The position numbers were made by a program, and so were the translations under genes. A DNA stretch of 64,000 nt from Flavobacteriales bacterium. GTDB taxonomy: Bacteria > Bacteroidota > Bacteroidia > Flavobacteriales_D > Sanyastnellaceae. The stretch is from the NCBI GenBank assembly GCA_016722445.1, contig JADKIZ010000008.1, positions 123,162-187,161 on the forward strand. The letters are read 5' to 3'. Of the stretch, positions 1 through 8,832 are shown piece after piece. How positions within the stretch are numbered: the first letter of the stretch is position 1; each line of letters begins with the position of its first letter. Below the pieces are notes generated by a model. That model saw only the letters and a program-made list of their open reading frames with translations, did not search any database and was not told the DNA's origin.

Positions 1-783
1 AGCGGAGGTGGTTCTGCCATGTTTGGGATTGCAGAAGATTCGACGATTCAACAAATAGCCAGAACCATTTTCGAGAAACATGGGGTCATCTCATCTGTTT
101 GTCATGGTACAGCAGGACTAGCCAATTTGAAGGATAGCAGCGGAAAATCTTTATACCAAGGGAAGAAAATTACAGGATATCCTGATAAGCTCGAAAACAG
201 GGAAATGGAGTATTATCGTTCATTTCCCTTTAAGATGGACGAGGCCATTGAGCACAATGGTGGTGAGTTTGTATTTTCTGAAAAAGGCCGAGATGGATTT
301 TTTGTCGTTGATGGAAGTTTTGTAACTGGACAAGATCCAACTGCGGCAAGGTCGGTGGCTAAAGAAGTGGTAGCCATGTTGAACAAAGCTGGTTCTGGTG
401 AGGGCAGTAGAGTGCATCAAAGTGATCTGGCTCAAATCAATGAAATACTTCTCGACTATATCGAAGGAACAGCCAATGGCCAGCCTGAAAGACTCAGAAA
501 AGCTTTTCATCCTGATTTCAATTTATATACTGTTGCGAAAGACACCTTGTGGATTCGCTCAGGTGAACAGTATATCTCGAATATAAAAGTAGGAGAAAAA
601 TCTAACCGAATTGGTCGAGTCCTTTCTATTGATGTCGAAAAGGATGCTGCCGTCGCAAAGGCTGAAATTCTCATACCCGGTTGGCGGACGTTTACCGATT
701 ATTTTTTAATTCTGAAGTATCAGGGTGCTTGGAAGATTGTCCAAAAAAGCTACAGTTGGCGAGAGGAGAAAACTAAACTGTAA
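1..783 (+). CDS. DJ-1/PfpI-like domain fused to NTF2-like domain (5' partial)
   Basis: The reading frame is open from base 1 (frame 1), so the N-terminus lies outside the window. The first ~115 visible residues match the C-terminal half of the DJ-1/PfpI (class I glutamine-amidotransferase-like) fold: a small-residue turn SGGGSAMFG, the nucleophile-elbow motif SSVCHGTAGL with the expected Cys followed by His, then the FVTGQDP and SA/VAKEVV segments typical of Hsp31-like members. After a short linker the last ~115 residues (from about QINEILLDYIEG to QKSYSW) look like an NTF2/SnoaL-type fold, of the kind called putative lumazine-binding (PF12893). The fold calls are from recognised family motifs; the enzymatic activity (glyoxalase, chaperone or amidase) cannot be told from the sequence. 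The stop is TAA at 781-783. No close neighbour suggests a pathway. Confidence 0.75.
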   Translation, partial: SGGGSAMFGIAEDSTIQQIARTIFEKHGVISSVCHGTAGLANLKDSSGKSLYQGKKITGYPDKLENREMEYYRSFPFKMDEAIEHNGGEFVFSEKGRDGFFVVDGSFVTGQDPTAARSVAKEVVAMLNKAGSGEGSRVHQSDLAQINEILLDYIEGTANGQPERLRKAFHPDFNLYTVAKDTLWIRSGEQYISNIKVGEKSNRIGRVLSIDVEKDAAVAKAEILIPGWRTFTDYFLILKYQGAWKIVQKSYSWREEKTKL

Positions 784-964
784 TTCGAGATCTTCCATGT
801 TGATGGAGAGGATGAAAAAGGAATAGTTTTTTTAACCTGCCCATTGATCAGAGAAGCGATTCAAAAAACGCTGTCATTTTGTTGTGAATTTGATTGAATA
901 AAATGACCTTCGTTTTGCAGGTGTGCGAAGTCTTGTAACTACCTTCCGCCCACAATTTCTCATC

Positions 965-1237
965 ATGAGTATTACTGACCTCGCAAAAGATAAAATTGTT
1001 CTGATCGATTGGATCCTGAAACAGGAAAAGTCGCATAACCTAAAAGCTGTTTTGCAACTCACTGAAAACATTGATCAAGAAGCCGCCAACCTCGCCAGAA
1101 ATGCTGGTTATCGCGGCAAAGGAATTCCAGTGAGTATGTCACAATTGAAAACAAATCTTTTACTGGCCATCGCACAAATTGAGAAAGGCGAATCAAAATC
1201 GTTGGATGAAGTGGAACTGGAATCAGACATGTGGTGA
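965..1237 (+). CDS. Small hypothetical protein, antitoxin-like C-terminus
   Basis: This 90-residue ORF starts at the ATG MSITDLAKDK; an in-frame upstream start at 923 would add a poorly structured 14-residue leader. The N-terminal half is predicted helical and contains a Leu/Ile-rich stretch. The C-terminal segment (SQLKTNLLLAIAQIEKG then SKSLDEVELESDMW) resembles the regulatory tail of small Bacteroidota antitoxins, which often carry an 'I..AE.DI..GR...EV' pattern. No toxin gene follows: about 280 bp of non-coding DNA separates it from the next gene. The function is not recognised, and the antitoxin resemblance is only a weak visual match. Confidence 0.5.
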   Translation: MSITDLAKDKIVLIDWILKQEKSHNLKAVLQLTENIDQEAANLARNAGYRGKGIPVSMSQLKTNLLLAIAQIEKGESKSLDEVELESDMW

Positions 1238-1519
1238 GCATGAGGTTCAGCCGCTGATGTGATTTTCTAGGTGTGTTCTTTCTTGGCCAAAGTCCTATTG
1301 AGTTGAGGAGCAAGGATAATTTCTCCATATTTTTTTCTTACAAAACCATTCTGTAATTGTACGGATTATCAAGTGTTCTGGACGTTTTTCCAGTAATGGA
1401 ATCATGTCCTGAGAATACATGAATAGAAGAACTCAATCGTTGCAAAGTGAAATGATTTGTCCGAAAATGAGTGTATTTTGCCGCTTCATTGTATGTGTAT
1501 CAAACCTGCATTTATTTTC

Positions 1520-3523
1520 ATGAAAAGAAACCTACTCGCGCTTTTTGGCGCTGTGATGTCGTTGATGGCTCAAAGTCAGACCCCTTGCGTGGATGGCATG
1601 GCTGGAGAATATCCATGTGACAACATCGATTTATTGAAATTTATGCCGATGGCAGAAATTGGAGGAGGTGCCAATACCAATGACATCTGGGGATGGAAAA
1701 GCCCTACCACTGGCCATGAATACGCCTTGGTGGGTTGTTCAAACGGAACTGCTTTCGTTGACATCACAAATCCTGTGGATCCTATCTATCTCGGGCTTTT
1801 ACCAACTCATACGGTAAATAGTCTTTGGCGTGACCTGGAAACATTCAACAACTTTGTTTTCATCGGAAGTGAAGCACCCGGTCATGGTTTACAGATTTTC
1901 GATTTGACTCAACTTGATGCTGTGACCGGCGCGCCTGTTACATTCACGGAATCTGCGTACTACGGCGAATTTGGACACAGTCATACTATAACCATCAATA
2001 CCGCAACGGGTTTTTTATATGCTATGGGTTCGGATACATTTGATGGTGGTCTGCACATTGTTGATATCAATGATCCATTGAATCCAACTCTTGCCGGAGG
2101 TTATAGTGAAGATGGATATACCCACGACGGATATGTTTGGCTTTATGATGGTCCCGACCCAAATTATCAAGGAAAAGAAGTCTTTTTTGCTTGCAATGAA
2201 GATGAACTCACCATTGTGGATGTAACCGACAAAAGCGATTGTCAGGCTATTGGCATGTATGATTACGAAGGCGAAGCTTTAGTTGGGTATGTGCATCAGG
2301 GTTGGGTCACCAAAGACAAAGCGCATTTCTTGGTAGATGATGAATTGGATGAAATTCAAATTGGAAATGCTCAGGAGCCCTATGGTACACGAACACACAT
2401 GTTCGATATTTCTTCTTTGGAAAATGTGAATTACATGGGCTTCTATGAAACAGATAACACTTCCATTGATCACAACATGTATGCATTGGATCAATTCATT
2501 TATCAAAGCAATTACCGAAGTGGCGTCCGCGTCGTGGATGCTGTTCGCGTGCAGGATGCACAGTTAAGTGAAGTAGGCTTTTTCGACCTTTATCCTACCA
2601 ATGATTTTGCGCAATTCAGCGGTACCTGGAGCAATTACCCTTATCTGCCAAGTCAGGTGAATATTGCGACAAGTATGTATGAGGGATTTTTTATCCTTCG
2701 TCCTCGATTGCTTTATTTCACACAAAATGAAGTGGAAGTGTGTGGTGGAAGTCAGGTTGTTCTGGAATTGAATGTCAATGCTGAAATTGCCTTTCCAGTA
2801 ACGGCTTCTATACAAGGATTGCCTGGCGCTGCGGTGCCATGGACCCTCATCAATGAGACAGGCAATTATCAAATCGTCATCAATAATTTATCGGGATTAC
2901 CTTCAGGTACTTATTATCCGGATATCGTCCTCACTACCACTTTTGGCGAGGAATACCTCGTTCCGTTTCAACTTTCGTTTACTGGAGGATCGCCACTTTC
3001 ACCAGAACTCATGAGTGTTCCCAATGGCAGTTTGGTTTCTAATACGGAACCATCCACGTTGTTTGAATGGCAGGCACAGGATGGTGATCTGCAATATGAA
3101 TTTGAATTGGCAAGTGATGTGAATTTCACTTCGATCATCGATGCACAACAAACCACTGAGCCTTTTTACCTGATGTCGTTTATCCTTCCAGACAACACCT
3201 ATTACTGGCGCGTTCGTGCCACCAATGGCTGCGGTACTGGATCATGGTCAGAGGTCTATTCGTTCTCAGTAACGCTTGTCAGTGTGAATGAAATGGAGAA
3301 AAACACATTTAGCCTTTATCCGAATCCGGCAGATGACCTTTTCACGATCACATCGAACGATGATTTGAAGGAAATTTTCATTACGGATGTTGCAGGAAAA
3401 ATTGTTCGTCAGATTCGACCATTGAATGGGACCAAACAAATGGAAATTTCATCGATTGAATTACCAGTTGGTCTTTATTTTGTGCGATCGGCAAACAGCT
3501 GCATTCCGCTCGTGGTGCGATAA
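1520..3523 (+). CDS. T9SS-exported choice-of-anchor B (LVIVD-repeat) protein
   Basis: A secreted or surface protein of about 667 residues. The start chosen is the ATG at 1520 because MKRNLLALFGAVMSLMAQ forms a signal peptide; a TTG at 1457 would place 21 polar residues before it. Residues ~20-410 carry repeated 'hIfDITNPxxPxxLG' and 'IVDINDPLNPTLAGGY' blocks, the LVIVD beta-propeller pattern of choice-of-anchor B proteins. Conserved His-rich stretches (GHSHTITI, THDGYVW, SIDHNMY) recur in the same positions as in that family. A fibronectin-III-like segment lies near residues 490-590 (YYWRVRATN, WSEVYSFSV). The end (FSLYPNPADDLF to FVRSANS) is a T9SS type A sorting domain. The role is unknown; the protein is probably attached to or released from the outer membrane. 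Confidence 0.85.
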   Translation: MKRNLLALFGAVMSLMAQSQTPCVDGMAGEYPCDNIDLLKFMPMAEIGGGANTNDIWGWKSPTTGHEYALVGCSNGTAFVDITNPVDPIYLGLLPTHTVNSLWRDLETFNNFVFIGSEAPGHGLQIFDLTQLDAVTGAPVTFTESAYYGEFGHSHTITINTATGFLYAMGSDTFDGGLHIVDINDPLNPTLAGGYSEDGYTHDGYVWLYDGPDPNYQGKEVFFACNEDELTIVDVTDKSDCQAIGMYDYEGEALVGYVHQGWVTKDKAHFLVDDELDEIQIGNAQEPYGTRTHMFDISSLENVNYMGFYETDNTSIDHNMYALDQFIYQSNYRSGVRVVDAVRVQDAQLSEVGFFDLYPTNDFAQFSGTWSNYPYLPSQVNIATSMYEGFFILRPRLLYFTQNEVEVCGGSQVVLELNVNAEIAFPVTASIQGLPGAAVPWTLINETGNYQIVINNLSGLPSGTYYPDIVLTTTFGEEYLVPFQLSFTGGSPLSPELMSVPNGSLVSNTEPSTLFEWQAQDGDLQYEFELASDVNFTSIIDAQQTTEPFYLMSFILPDNTYYWRVRATNGCGTGSWSEVYSFSVTLVSVNEMEKNTFSLYPNPADDLFTITSNDDLKEIFITDVAGKIVRQIRPLNGTKQMEISSIELPVGLYFVRSANSCIPLVVR

Positions 3524-3638
3524 GGCGCATTGGTTAAAAGGAATTATGAACATCTACTGATCTTGATCATGAGAAATGGTCAAAAGTCATGACAATTGCC
3601 TGACAGGTTCAAAAAGCGGCGATTAAATTTGCAGCTCT

Positions 3639-4751
3639 ATGAAAATCCAGTTATTGCTATCTGTATCAGCCATGCTATTCATCACGGCATGTGATTCAAC
3701 CAAGGGTACCGTTTCAGTACAACAAGAACCACAGGTTGTACAAGGTGAAAATGATGAACCAATCCATTATCCGGAAGAAAAACATTTCAAAAATGTAAAG
3801 CAACTGACATTCGGAGGCAACAACGCTGAAGCCTATTGGAATTTCAGTGGCGACCAGCTCATTTTTCAAAGTGATAATAAAAACTGGACAGCGGGATGTG
3901 ATCAGATTTTTGTGTTGGATATCAATGCCAAAGCGGATAGCACGAAAAGGAAGCTCATTTCTACCGGCAAAGGAAGAACCACTTGCAGCTTTTTTATGCC
4001 GGATAACAAAAGCATTCTATACGCAAGCACACACTTGGCTATGGATACCTGTCCGCCAGTGCCGGTGCGCGAAGGTGGCCGCTACGTTTGGCCGATATAT
4101 CCGGAGTATGATATTTTCCATGCTGACCTGAATGGAAACATTCTCAAACAGTACACCAATGAACCGGGTTATGATGCAGAAGCTACCGTGTCGCCTAAAG
4201 GTGATAAGATCATTTTCACCAGTACACGCGGTGGTGATTTGGATCTCTGGATCATGAACATCGATGGCTCTGGATTGAAACAAATTACAAGTTCTTTGGG
4301 ATATGATGGCGGTGCTGCTTTTTCTGCTGATGGCAAACAGATCGTATGGCGCGCTTCTCGTCCTAAAACAGTTGAAGAAGTCAAAAAATACCGTGATCTT
4401 CTTGCGGAAAATTTGGTGGAACCAACCAATCTTGAAATTTTTGTTGCTGACGCGGATGGCCATAATGTCAAACAAGTGACCAACTTCGGTAAAGCCAATT
4501 GGGCTCCTTATTTTCATCCTGATGGCAAGCGTGTATTGTTCTGCAGCAATTACAAAAGCGCAATAGGTTTTCCCTTTAATGTTTTTATGATTAATGTGGA
4601 TGGAACCGGTTTGGAACAAATCACTTATGATACACAATTCGATTCATTCATCATGTTTTCTCCCAATGGAAAAAAAGTGGCATGGTGCAGCAACAGACAT
4701 AATGGTAGAACACGTGATACCAATGTGTTTGTAGCGGACTGGATAGACTAG
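3639..4751 (+). CDS. TolB-like PD40 beta-propeller lipoprotein
   Basis: A 370-residue lipoprotein: MKIQLLLSVSAMLFITAC is a signal peptide ending in a lipobox with Cys18. The rest is a WD40-like (PD40/TolB) propeller with repeated blocks of the type 'A.WSPDGK.I.F.S.R.G..DIW.MN.DGSG..QIT', for example DLWIMNIDGSGLKQIT and NVFMINVDGTGLEQIT. It is likely anchored at the inner face of the outer membrane or at the cell surface. The upstream bases TAAATTTGC at 3624-3632 resemble the Bacteroidota -7 element and lie very close to the ATG. The function is not more precisely known; some relatives are annotated as TolB family or biopolymer-transport-like proteins. It is not the Tol-Pal TolB itself, since the N-terminal TolB domain is absent. 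Confidence 0.85.
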   Translation: MKIQLLLSVSAMLFITACDSTKGTVSVQQEPQVVQGENDEPIHYPEEKHFKNVKQLTFGGNNAEAYWNFSGDQLIFQSDNKNWTAGCDQIFVLDINAKADSTKRKLISTGKGRTTCSFFMPDNKSILYASTHLAMDTCPPVPVREGGRYVWPIYPEYDIFHADLNGNILKQYTNEPGYDAEATVSPKGDKIIFTSTRGGDLDLWIMNIDGSGLKQITSSLGYDGGAAFSADGKQIVWRASRPKTVEEVKKYRDLLAENLVEPTNLEIFVADADGHNVKQVTNFGKANWAPYFHPDGKRVLFCSNYKSAIGFPFNVFMINVDGTGLEQITYDTQFDSFIMFSPNGKKVAWCSNRHNGRTRDTNVFVADWID

Positions 4752-4755
4752 GGTT

Positions 4756-4797
4756 TGAATTATGAATTATGAAGTATGAATTATGAATTATGAATTG
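4756..4797. repeat. Short tandem GAATTAT-type repeat
   Basis: Five to six tandem copies of a 7-8-bp AT-rich unit (GAATTAT, with one GAAGTAT variant) lie directly behind the lipoprotein stop. The same unit recurs at 19259-19310 behind pdxH. It is non-coding. Confidence 0.8.
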
Positions 4798-4942
4798 GGA
4801 GGTGTGGTTGTATTGTTCATTTGAGCATGGTCCATTTTGTTGTAGCAAATTCGAATTATCAGTAAGGCTTTCAGAAATCGAAACAGGGGAGCAATAGCTT
4901 GAGGTGTCCTAAATTGCGCTCATCAAAACAAAGTGTATAAAG

Positions 4943-7093
4943 ATGAAATTTTCTCTGATGAAAAGAAATATCCTTTTAGTTGTTGTGTTGCTTACACAAT
5001 CCATTTTAGCATTGGCCAAAGAAGGCATGTGGATTCCTTCGTTGCTTTCAGCCGTTTATGATGATATGAAAGCAGCGGGACTTCAATTGACTGAAGCTGA
5101 TTTGTACGATGTCAACCATTCGAGTCTCAAAGATGCCATCGTCCTTTTTGATGGAGGTTGTACGGGAGAAATAGTGAGTGATCAGGGATTGTTGTTCACC
5201 AATCATCACTGTGGTTTTGATCAGATTCAGTTTCATTCTTCATTGGAACATGACTACCTCAAAGATGGTTTTTGGGCCATGAATCCTGGCGAAGAATTGC
5301 GTTGCGACGGACTTACAGTGATGTTCATCGTTCGCATGGATGATGTTACTTCCCGCATGAGAGAAGGAATTCAAAACGGCATGTCGATGACAGAAATCGA
5401 TGCGATCATTTCTAAAAATCGCAAACTGGTTGAAGAGGAGTACAAGCAAAACAATCCGAAACTCGGTTTACAGATCAAAGCATTCAATTATGGCAATCAG
5501 TATTTCGCGATCGTAACCAAGACCTATACGGATGTTCGTTTGGTAGGTGCTCCTCCCGGGGATGTGGGCAAATTTGGTGGAGATACAGACAACTGGGTAT
5601 GGCCGAGACACACCGGAGATTTTAGTGTATTTCGAATTTATGCCGATCAAAACAATGAACCGGCTGCTTACAGTCAGAACAATGTGCCTTTTAAGCCAGC
5701 TCACTTTTTACCGGTCAACATTGGCGTAGTCAAAGAGGGTGACTATAGCATGGTTTATGGATTTCCGGGCAGAACAGACCACTTGCTCACCAGTTATTCT
5801 GTGGACTTTATCACGAAGAAAAGCAATCCCATGCGAATCGATTTTCGCGATCAATCTCTTGCAGTGCTCAAAGAAAAAATGCGCAGTTCAGACGAAATAA
5901 GAATCAAGTATGCAGCAAAGCAAAGTGGTATTGCCAACGCATGGAAGAAGTGGCAAGGTCAACAAATTGGTCTAACCAATATTGATGCAGTGAAACTCAA
6001 ACAAGATTTTGAAAAGGAATATCAGCAAAAGGCCAATCAAAAAGGCAATGAAGCCTATGCAGGACTACTTGGTGAAATCAAGACTGTTGTTACGGATATG
6101 GAAGTTAAAAATTTGAAGTCTCAAGCTTTTGTAGAATTTGTGTATTACGGTCCGGAACTTTTCAATTTCGCACATCAATACCGTGATCTGATTGAAAATT
6201 TCGACATCTTGAAAGCCAAAGGCAATTTGCAACCGGCCATTGATAAGCTGAAAACTGCAGCAAAATTATTCTACAAGGATTTTGATCTGAGCACTGAAAA
6301 AGCCATCTATGCTGCTCTTGAGCCGATGTACACCTTGAAATACTCAACTGGTATAACTGATTCGAAAATGGCTATACCTGTTCGCGATGCCGCTTATGTC
6401 AATGCCCGTTACGATAAAAGTATATTCCGTGATTCCACTTCATTGTTTAAGTTGCTCGATAAGTTCAGCAAATCTTCTGCGAAAAAAATGAGCAAGGATT
6501 ATTTCTACAAACAGGCCGTAACGATGTTTGATGAATACAATAAAAACCTTCGCCCAGGACTTTCTGAATCACAAAAGAGATTGGATTTTCTGATGCAACA
6601 GTACACCGAAGGCATGATGAAAATGTTTCCAGCTGACTATTGGAGTGATGCCAATTCTACTTTGCGAATCACATTTGGTAAAGTAGAAGGCAGTGAACCA
6701 CGAGATGGCGAGTTGTATAAATTCTTCACCACGTCAGATGGTATTTTAGCAAAAAATGCCACTAAAAATCCCGATTTTGAATTGAATGATCGTTTACAAG
6801 AATTGTTCAGGAAACGCGAGTACGGACAATATGCAGAAGGCGGAGAATTGCATGTTTGTTATACCGGAAGCAATCATACTACAGGAGGAAACAGCGGATC
6901 ACCAGCATTAAATGCGAAAGGTGAACTCACAGGAATCAACTTCGATCGTTCTTGGGAAAGTACCATGAGCGACATTGTCTACAATCCGGAAATTTGCCGC
7001 AACATTATGGTCGATGTCCGCTACGTTTTATGGGTAATCGATGTCTACGCCAATGCAGATTACTTGTTGAATGAAATGAAGATTGTGAAGTGA
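4943..7093 (+). CDS. S46 family dipeptidyl-peptidase, DPP11-like (Asp/Glu-specific)
   Basis: A periplasmic serine exopeptidase of 716 residues, full length for family S46, with a signal peptide at the N-terminus (residues ~1-25; ILLVVVLLTQSILALA). S46 enzymes remove dipeptides from oligopeptides and feed amino-acid catabolism. The catalytic residues are visible: His89 in FTNHHCG, Asp226 in WPRHTGDFS and Ser651 in TGGNSGSP. The residue 18 after the catalytic Ser is Arg669 (INFDRSW); in Porphyromonas DPP11 the equivalent Arg673 gives specificity for Asp/Glu at P1, whereas DPP7 has Gly. I therefore infer DPP11-type specificity. The gene stands alone, with no operon partner on its strand. The central helical domain (~residues 300-550) is as expected for the family. 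Confidence 0.93.
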   Translation: MKFSLMKRNILLVVVLLTQSILALAKEGMWIPSLLSAVYDDMKAAGLQLTEADLYDVNHSSLKDAIVLFDGGCTGEIVSDQGLLFTNHHCGFDQIQFHSSLEHDYLKDGFWAMNPGEELRCDGLTVMFIVRMDDVTSRMREGIQNGMSMTEIDAIISKNRKLVEEEYKQNNPKLGLQIKAFNYGNQYFAIVTKTYTDVRLVGAPPGDVGKFGGDTDNWVWPRHTGDFSVFRIYADQNNEPAAYSQNNVPFKPAHFLPVNIGVVKEGDYSMVYGFPGRTDHLLTSYSVDFITKKSNPMRIDFRDQSLAVLKEKMRSSDEIRIKYAAKQSGIANAWKKWQGQQIGLTNIDAVKLKQDFEKEYQQKANQKGNEAYAGLLGEIKTVVTDMEVKNLKSQAFVEFVYYGPELFNFAHQYRDLIENFDILKAKGNLQPAIDKLKTAAKLFYKDFDLSTEKAIYAALEPMYTLKYSTGITDSKMAIPVRDAAYVNARYDKSIFRDSTSLFKLLDKFSKSSAKKMSKDYFYKQAVTMFDEYNKNLRPGLSESQKRLDFLMQQYTEGMMKMFPADYWSDANSTLRITFGKVEGSEPRDGELYKFFTTSDGILAKNATKNPDFELNDRLQELFRKREYGQYAEGGELHVCYTGSNHTTGGNSGSPALNAKGELTGINFDRSWESTMSDIVYNPEICRNIMVDVRYVLWVIDVYANADYLLNEMKIVK

Positions 7094-7486
7094 GGACGTT
7101 GGGTTCAGGGTTCAAAGTTCAATGTTTAAGGTTCAAAGTTGCGCGGGAGTTTGGTTGTTTGATATATTAAATTGGTGATTGCAAACTCATCTCTGAATAC
7201 AATCTAAAAAAAACTGTGCCCCTGAATATCCACCTGTTGGATTTAAGATTTAAAATTTAAGATTTAAGATTGCGCGGAGGTGTGATTGAATTCGTATGCA
7301 AGTTGGCGATTTCAAACGGAATTATGCGCACTCGCGTAATTTAAAAACTTTGTCCTCTGCGCCATCCACTGCGTCCACTGTGTTAAAGCCCATTACGCCG
7401 AAGGAGTTCTAAACCGGACATCGGCCTTGCGCAATACAACAGCAGGACAGAATTTTCTATCCTTCAATCTAAAAAAAAACGAAAGC
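7094..7486. other. Non-coding spacer with imperfect short repeats
   Basis: No gene was seen. The spacer holds two patches of imperfect short repeats: GGTTCAAAGTTCAA-type units at about 7103-7140 and TTTAAGATTTAAAATTTAAG-type units at about 7240-7272, each ending in TTGCGCGG. Similar 'TCTTAAATCTTAAATCTT' patches recur at about 19390-19415. They look like slippage-prone intergenic repeats. Confidence 0.6.
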
Positions 7487-7618
7487 TTATTGAGCCCAGA
7501 AATAGATGATCAACACGGTAAGAGTCACGCATACCACAGCAAAAAGCACTGGTCCTGCGATTTCGTTCTGTTCGGCTTCTTTATGTCCGTGATGCTGTTC
7601 TTCGTGTGAGTGTGACAT
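7487..7618 (-). CDS. Small His-rich single-pass membrane protein
   Basis: A 43-residue ORF starting at MSHSHEEQHHGH. The N-terminal ~20 residues are charged with six His; the C-terminal half (GPVLFAVVCVTLTVLIIYFW) is a strong single transmembrane helix. The long upstream extension of the frame has no coding look, so the internal ATG is preferred. Upstream on the same strand, TACATTCG (complement of 7641-7648) resembles a -7 promoter element and supports this start. The function is unknown; small proteins of this shape are often subunits or accessories of larger membrane complexes, but no partner is adjacent. Confidence 0.5.
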   Translation of the reverse strand: MSHSHEEQHHGHKEAEQNEIAGPVLFAVVCVTLTVLIIYFWAQ

Positions 7619-7724
7619 AGGTCGGTACTTGATTTTGCTGCGAATGTATTCAAAAAACTCAATTCGTTGAAAATCGAACCCCCACATTTGAACAACGGAT
7701 TGTTTTTTTCGGTGTAATCCTCTT

Positions 7725-7755
7725 TTTGAACTGCCTCCATTCGTACTTAACATTG
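7725..7755 (+). promoter_or_regulatory. Bacteroidota-type promoter of the mntA/hepT-like pair
   Basis: TTTG (7725-7728) and TAACATTG (7748-7755) are separated by exactly 19 bp, close to the Bacteroidota consensus TTTG-N19-21-TAnnTTTG. The ATG of the next gene follows 5 bp later, giving a very short or absent leader. Confidence 0.5.
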
Positions 7756-7760
7756 CGCCT

Positions 7761-8054
7761 ATGAGTTCCTTCGCGCCCGCTTTACTCAACAGACTGAGAA
7801 AGCTCCAACCAGAATTGGAAGCCAAATTTGGTGTCCGGAAAATCGGGGTTTTCGATTGCTACCGAAAGGAACACCAGGGAACCATGTGCGATTTGAACAT
7901 ATTGGTGGAACTGGAACATCCATTGGGCTGGAAGTTCTTTGAACGAAAGGGTTTTATCGAGAAAAAACTCCAATTGCATATCGATATTTTCACACCAAGG
8001 GCTTTGAAACCTTCATTGCGGGATGAAATTTTGCAAAAGACCAAATTCGTATGA
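7761..8054 (+). CDS. MntA-like nucleotidyltransferase antitoxin, degenerate active site
   Basis: A 97-residue member of the minimal nucleotidyltransferase family (MntA, PF01909-like). Family members neutralise HEPN toxins by AMPylating them and normally carry a GSx10DxD active site (GSYARGE...DSDIDLLVEF). Here the aligned segment reads IGVFDCYRKEHQGTMCDLN followed by ILVEL: Gly-Ser is replaced by Asp-Cys and the second Asp of DxD by Asn, while the third Asp (HIDIFTPRALKP) is kept. The overall fold and the C-terminal TPRALKPSLRDEIL block are intact. The stop codon overlaps the next start (ATGA), so the two are translationally coupled. I infer an antitoxin or regulatory role that may no longer involve catalysis. 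Confidence 0.8.
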   Translation: MSSFAPALLNRLRKLQPELEAKFGVRKIGVFDCYRKEHQGTMCDLNILVELEHPLGWKFFERKGFIEKKLQLHIDIFTPRALKPSLRDEILQKTKFV

Positions 8055-8428
8055 GGAGGTCGCGCAATCAAAGGTTTGATTTTTTCCTGTTGGAAATGCT
8101 TGCCGCTGCCAAAAGAATCCTGAATTATACTGAAGGTATGTCGTATGAAACATTTGTGGGAAATGGCATTGTGAGAGATGCAGTCATCCGCAATTTCGAA
8201 ATTCTTGGTGAGGGTGTAAAGCACATTCCTTTTAGTATTCAAAAGCAACACAAACGCATACCATGGACACATATGTTGATGTTAAGGAATTTCATCGTAC
8301 ACGAATTTTTTGACATTGATGATGAGATTTTGTGGGAAGTGATCATTCATGACTTATCGAAAAACGTCGAAGAGTTGGAGGACATGATCAATCAGCATCA
8401 AATTAGATCTGATAATCGATTGTCCTAA
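8051..8428 (+). CDS. HepT-like HEPN (DUF86) toxin
   Basis: A 125-residue DUF86/HEPN protein, the RNase toxin partner of MntA. The conserved blocks are GNGIVRDAVIRNFEILGEG, IPWTHMLMLRN and the Rx4H active-site motif RNFIVH, followed by EFFDIDDEILW. In characterised HepT proteins the motif is Rx4HxY, and that Tyr is the residue AMPylated by MntA; here it is Phe (HEF). The catalytic Arg and His remain, so RNase activity could be retained. Its start overlaps the upstream gene by 4 bp (ATGA). A terminator follows at 8462. Confidence 0.85.
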   Translation: MRRSRNQRFDFFLLEMLAAAKRILNYTEGMSYETFVGNGIVRDAVIRNFEILGEGVKHIPFSIQKQHKRIPWTHMLMLRNFIVHEFFDIDDEILWEVIIHDLSKNVEELEDMINQHQIRSDNRLS

Positions 8429-8461
8429 ATTTCACTTTTCCAAACCACGGCTAAACATTAC

Positions 8462-8482
8462 CACCTTGAAAGGTGTTTTTTT
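8462..8482 (+). terminator. Rho-independent terminator of the mntA/hepT-like pair
   Basis: The 5-bp stem CACCT/AGGTG with loop TGAA (extendable by T-A) is followed by seven T residues, 34 bp after the hepT-like stop. Confidence 0.7.
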
Positions 8483-8832
8483 ATCGACAGAAAAATGATT
8501 TTTTTGTATAAATCAAGTGATGTACATCTTCGCACTATTGATGGGCAGAAAATTTTCGAACTTCCTCAGGATATATGTGTTTCAGCTTTGAGCGCCGAAA
8601 ACAAGAAAAAACTTTAACATGGGTCATGTGGTCGAAATCTATTCCAGCACTGTTAGACTTTGTAATTCGGTACTAAGCCCAGTCGGTTGAGATTGATTTC
8701 GATATCATAAACGAAAAGGTGGTATACGTGGATTATTTCAAAATTATTTTTATATCATGAACTGTATTCTGGTTCACACACTGCTCAAAATTCATCTGTC
8801 GCCCCTACATTTGACCCGCAAAACCACCCGAT
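8483..8832. other. Spacer with a 40-codon orphan ORF and possible gene remnant
   Basis: A short ORF at 8495-8617 (+) encodes 40 residues (MIFLYKSSDVHLRTIDGQ...). A second open stretch near 8690-8758 (EIDFDIINEKVVYVDYF) in another frame ends at a TGA. Both read like pieces of a decayed coding sequence, but I do not recognise the family. TACATTTG at 8806-8813 is a good -7 element for the downstream gene. Confidence 0.35.

Noticed and set aside
3639..4751. Tol-Pal system TolB
   Set aside because: It is a lipoprotein with only the propeller part, and no tol or pal genes are near.
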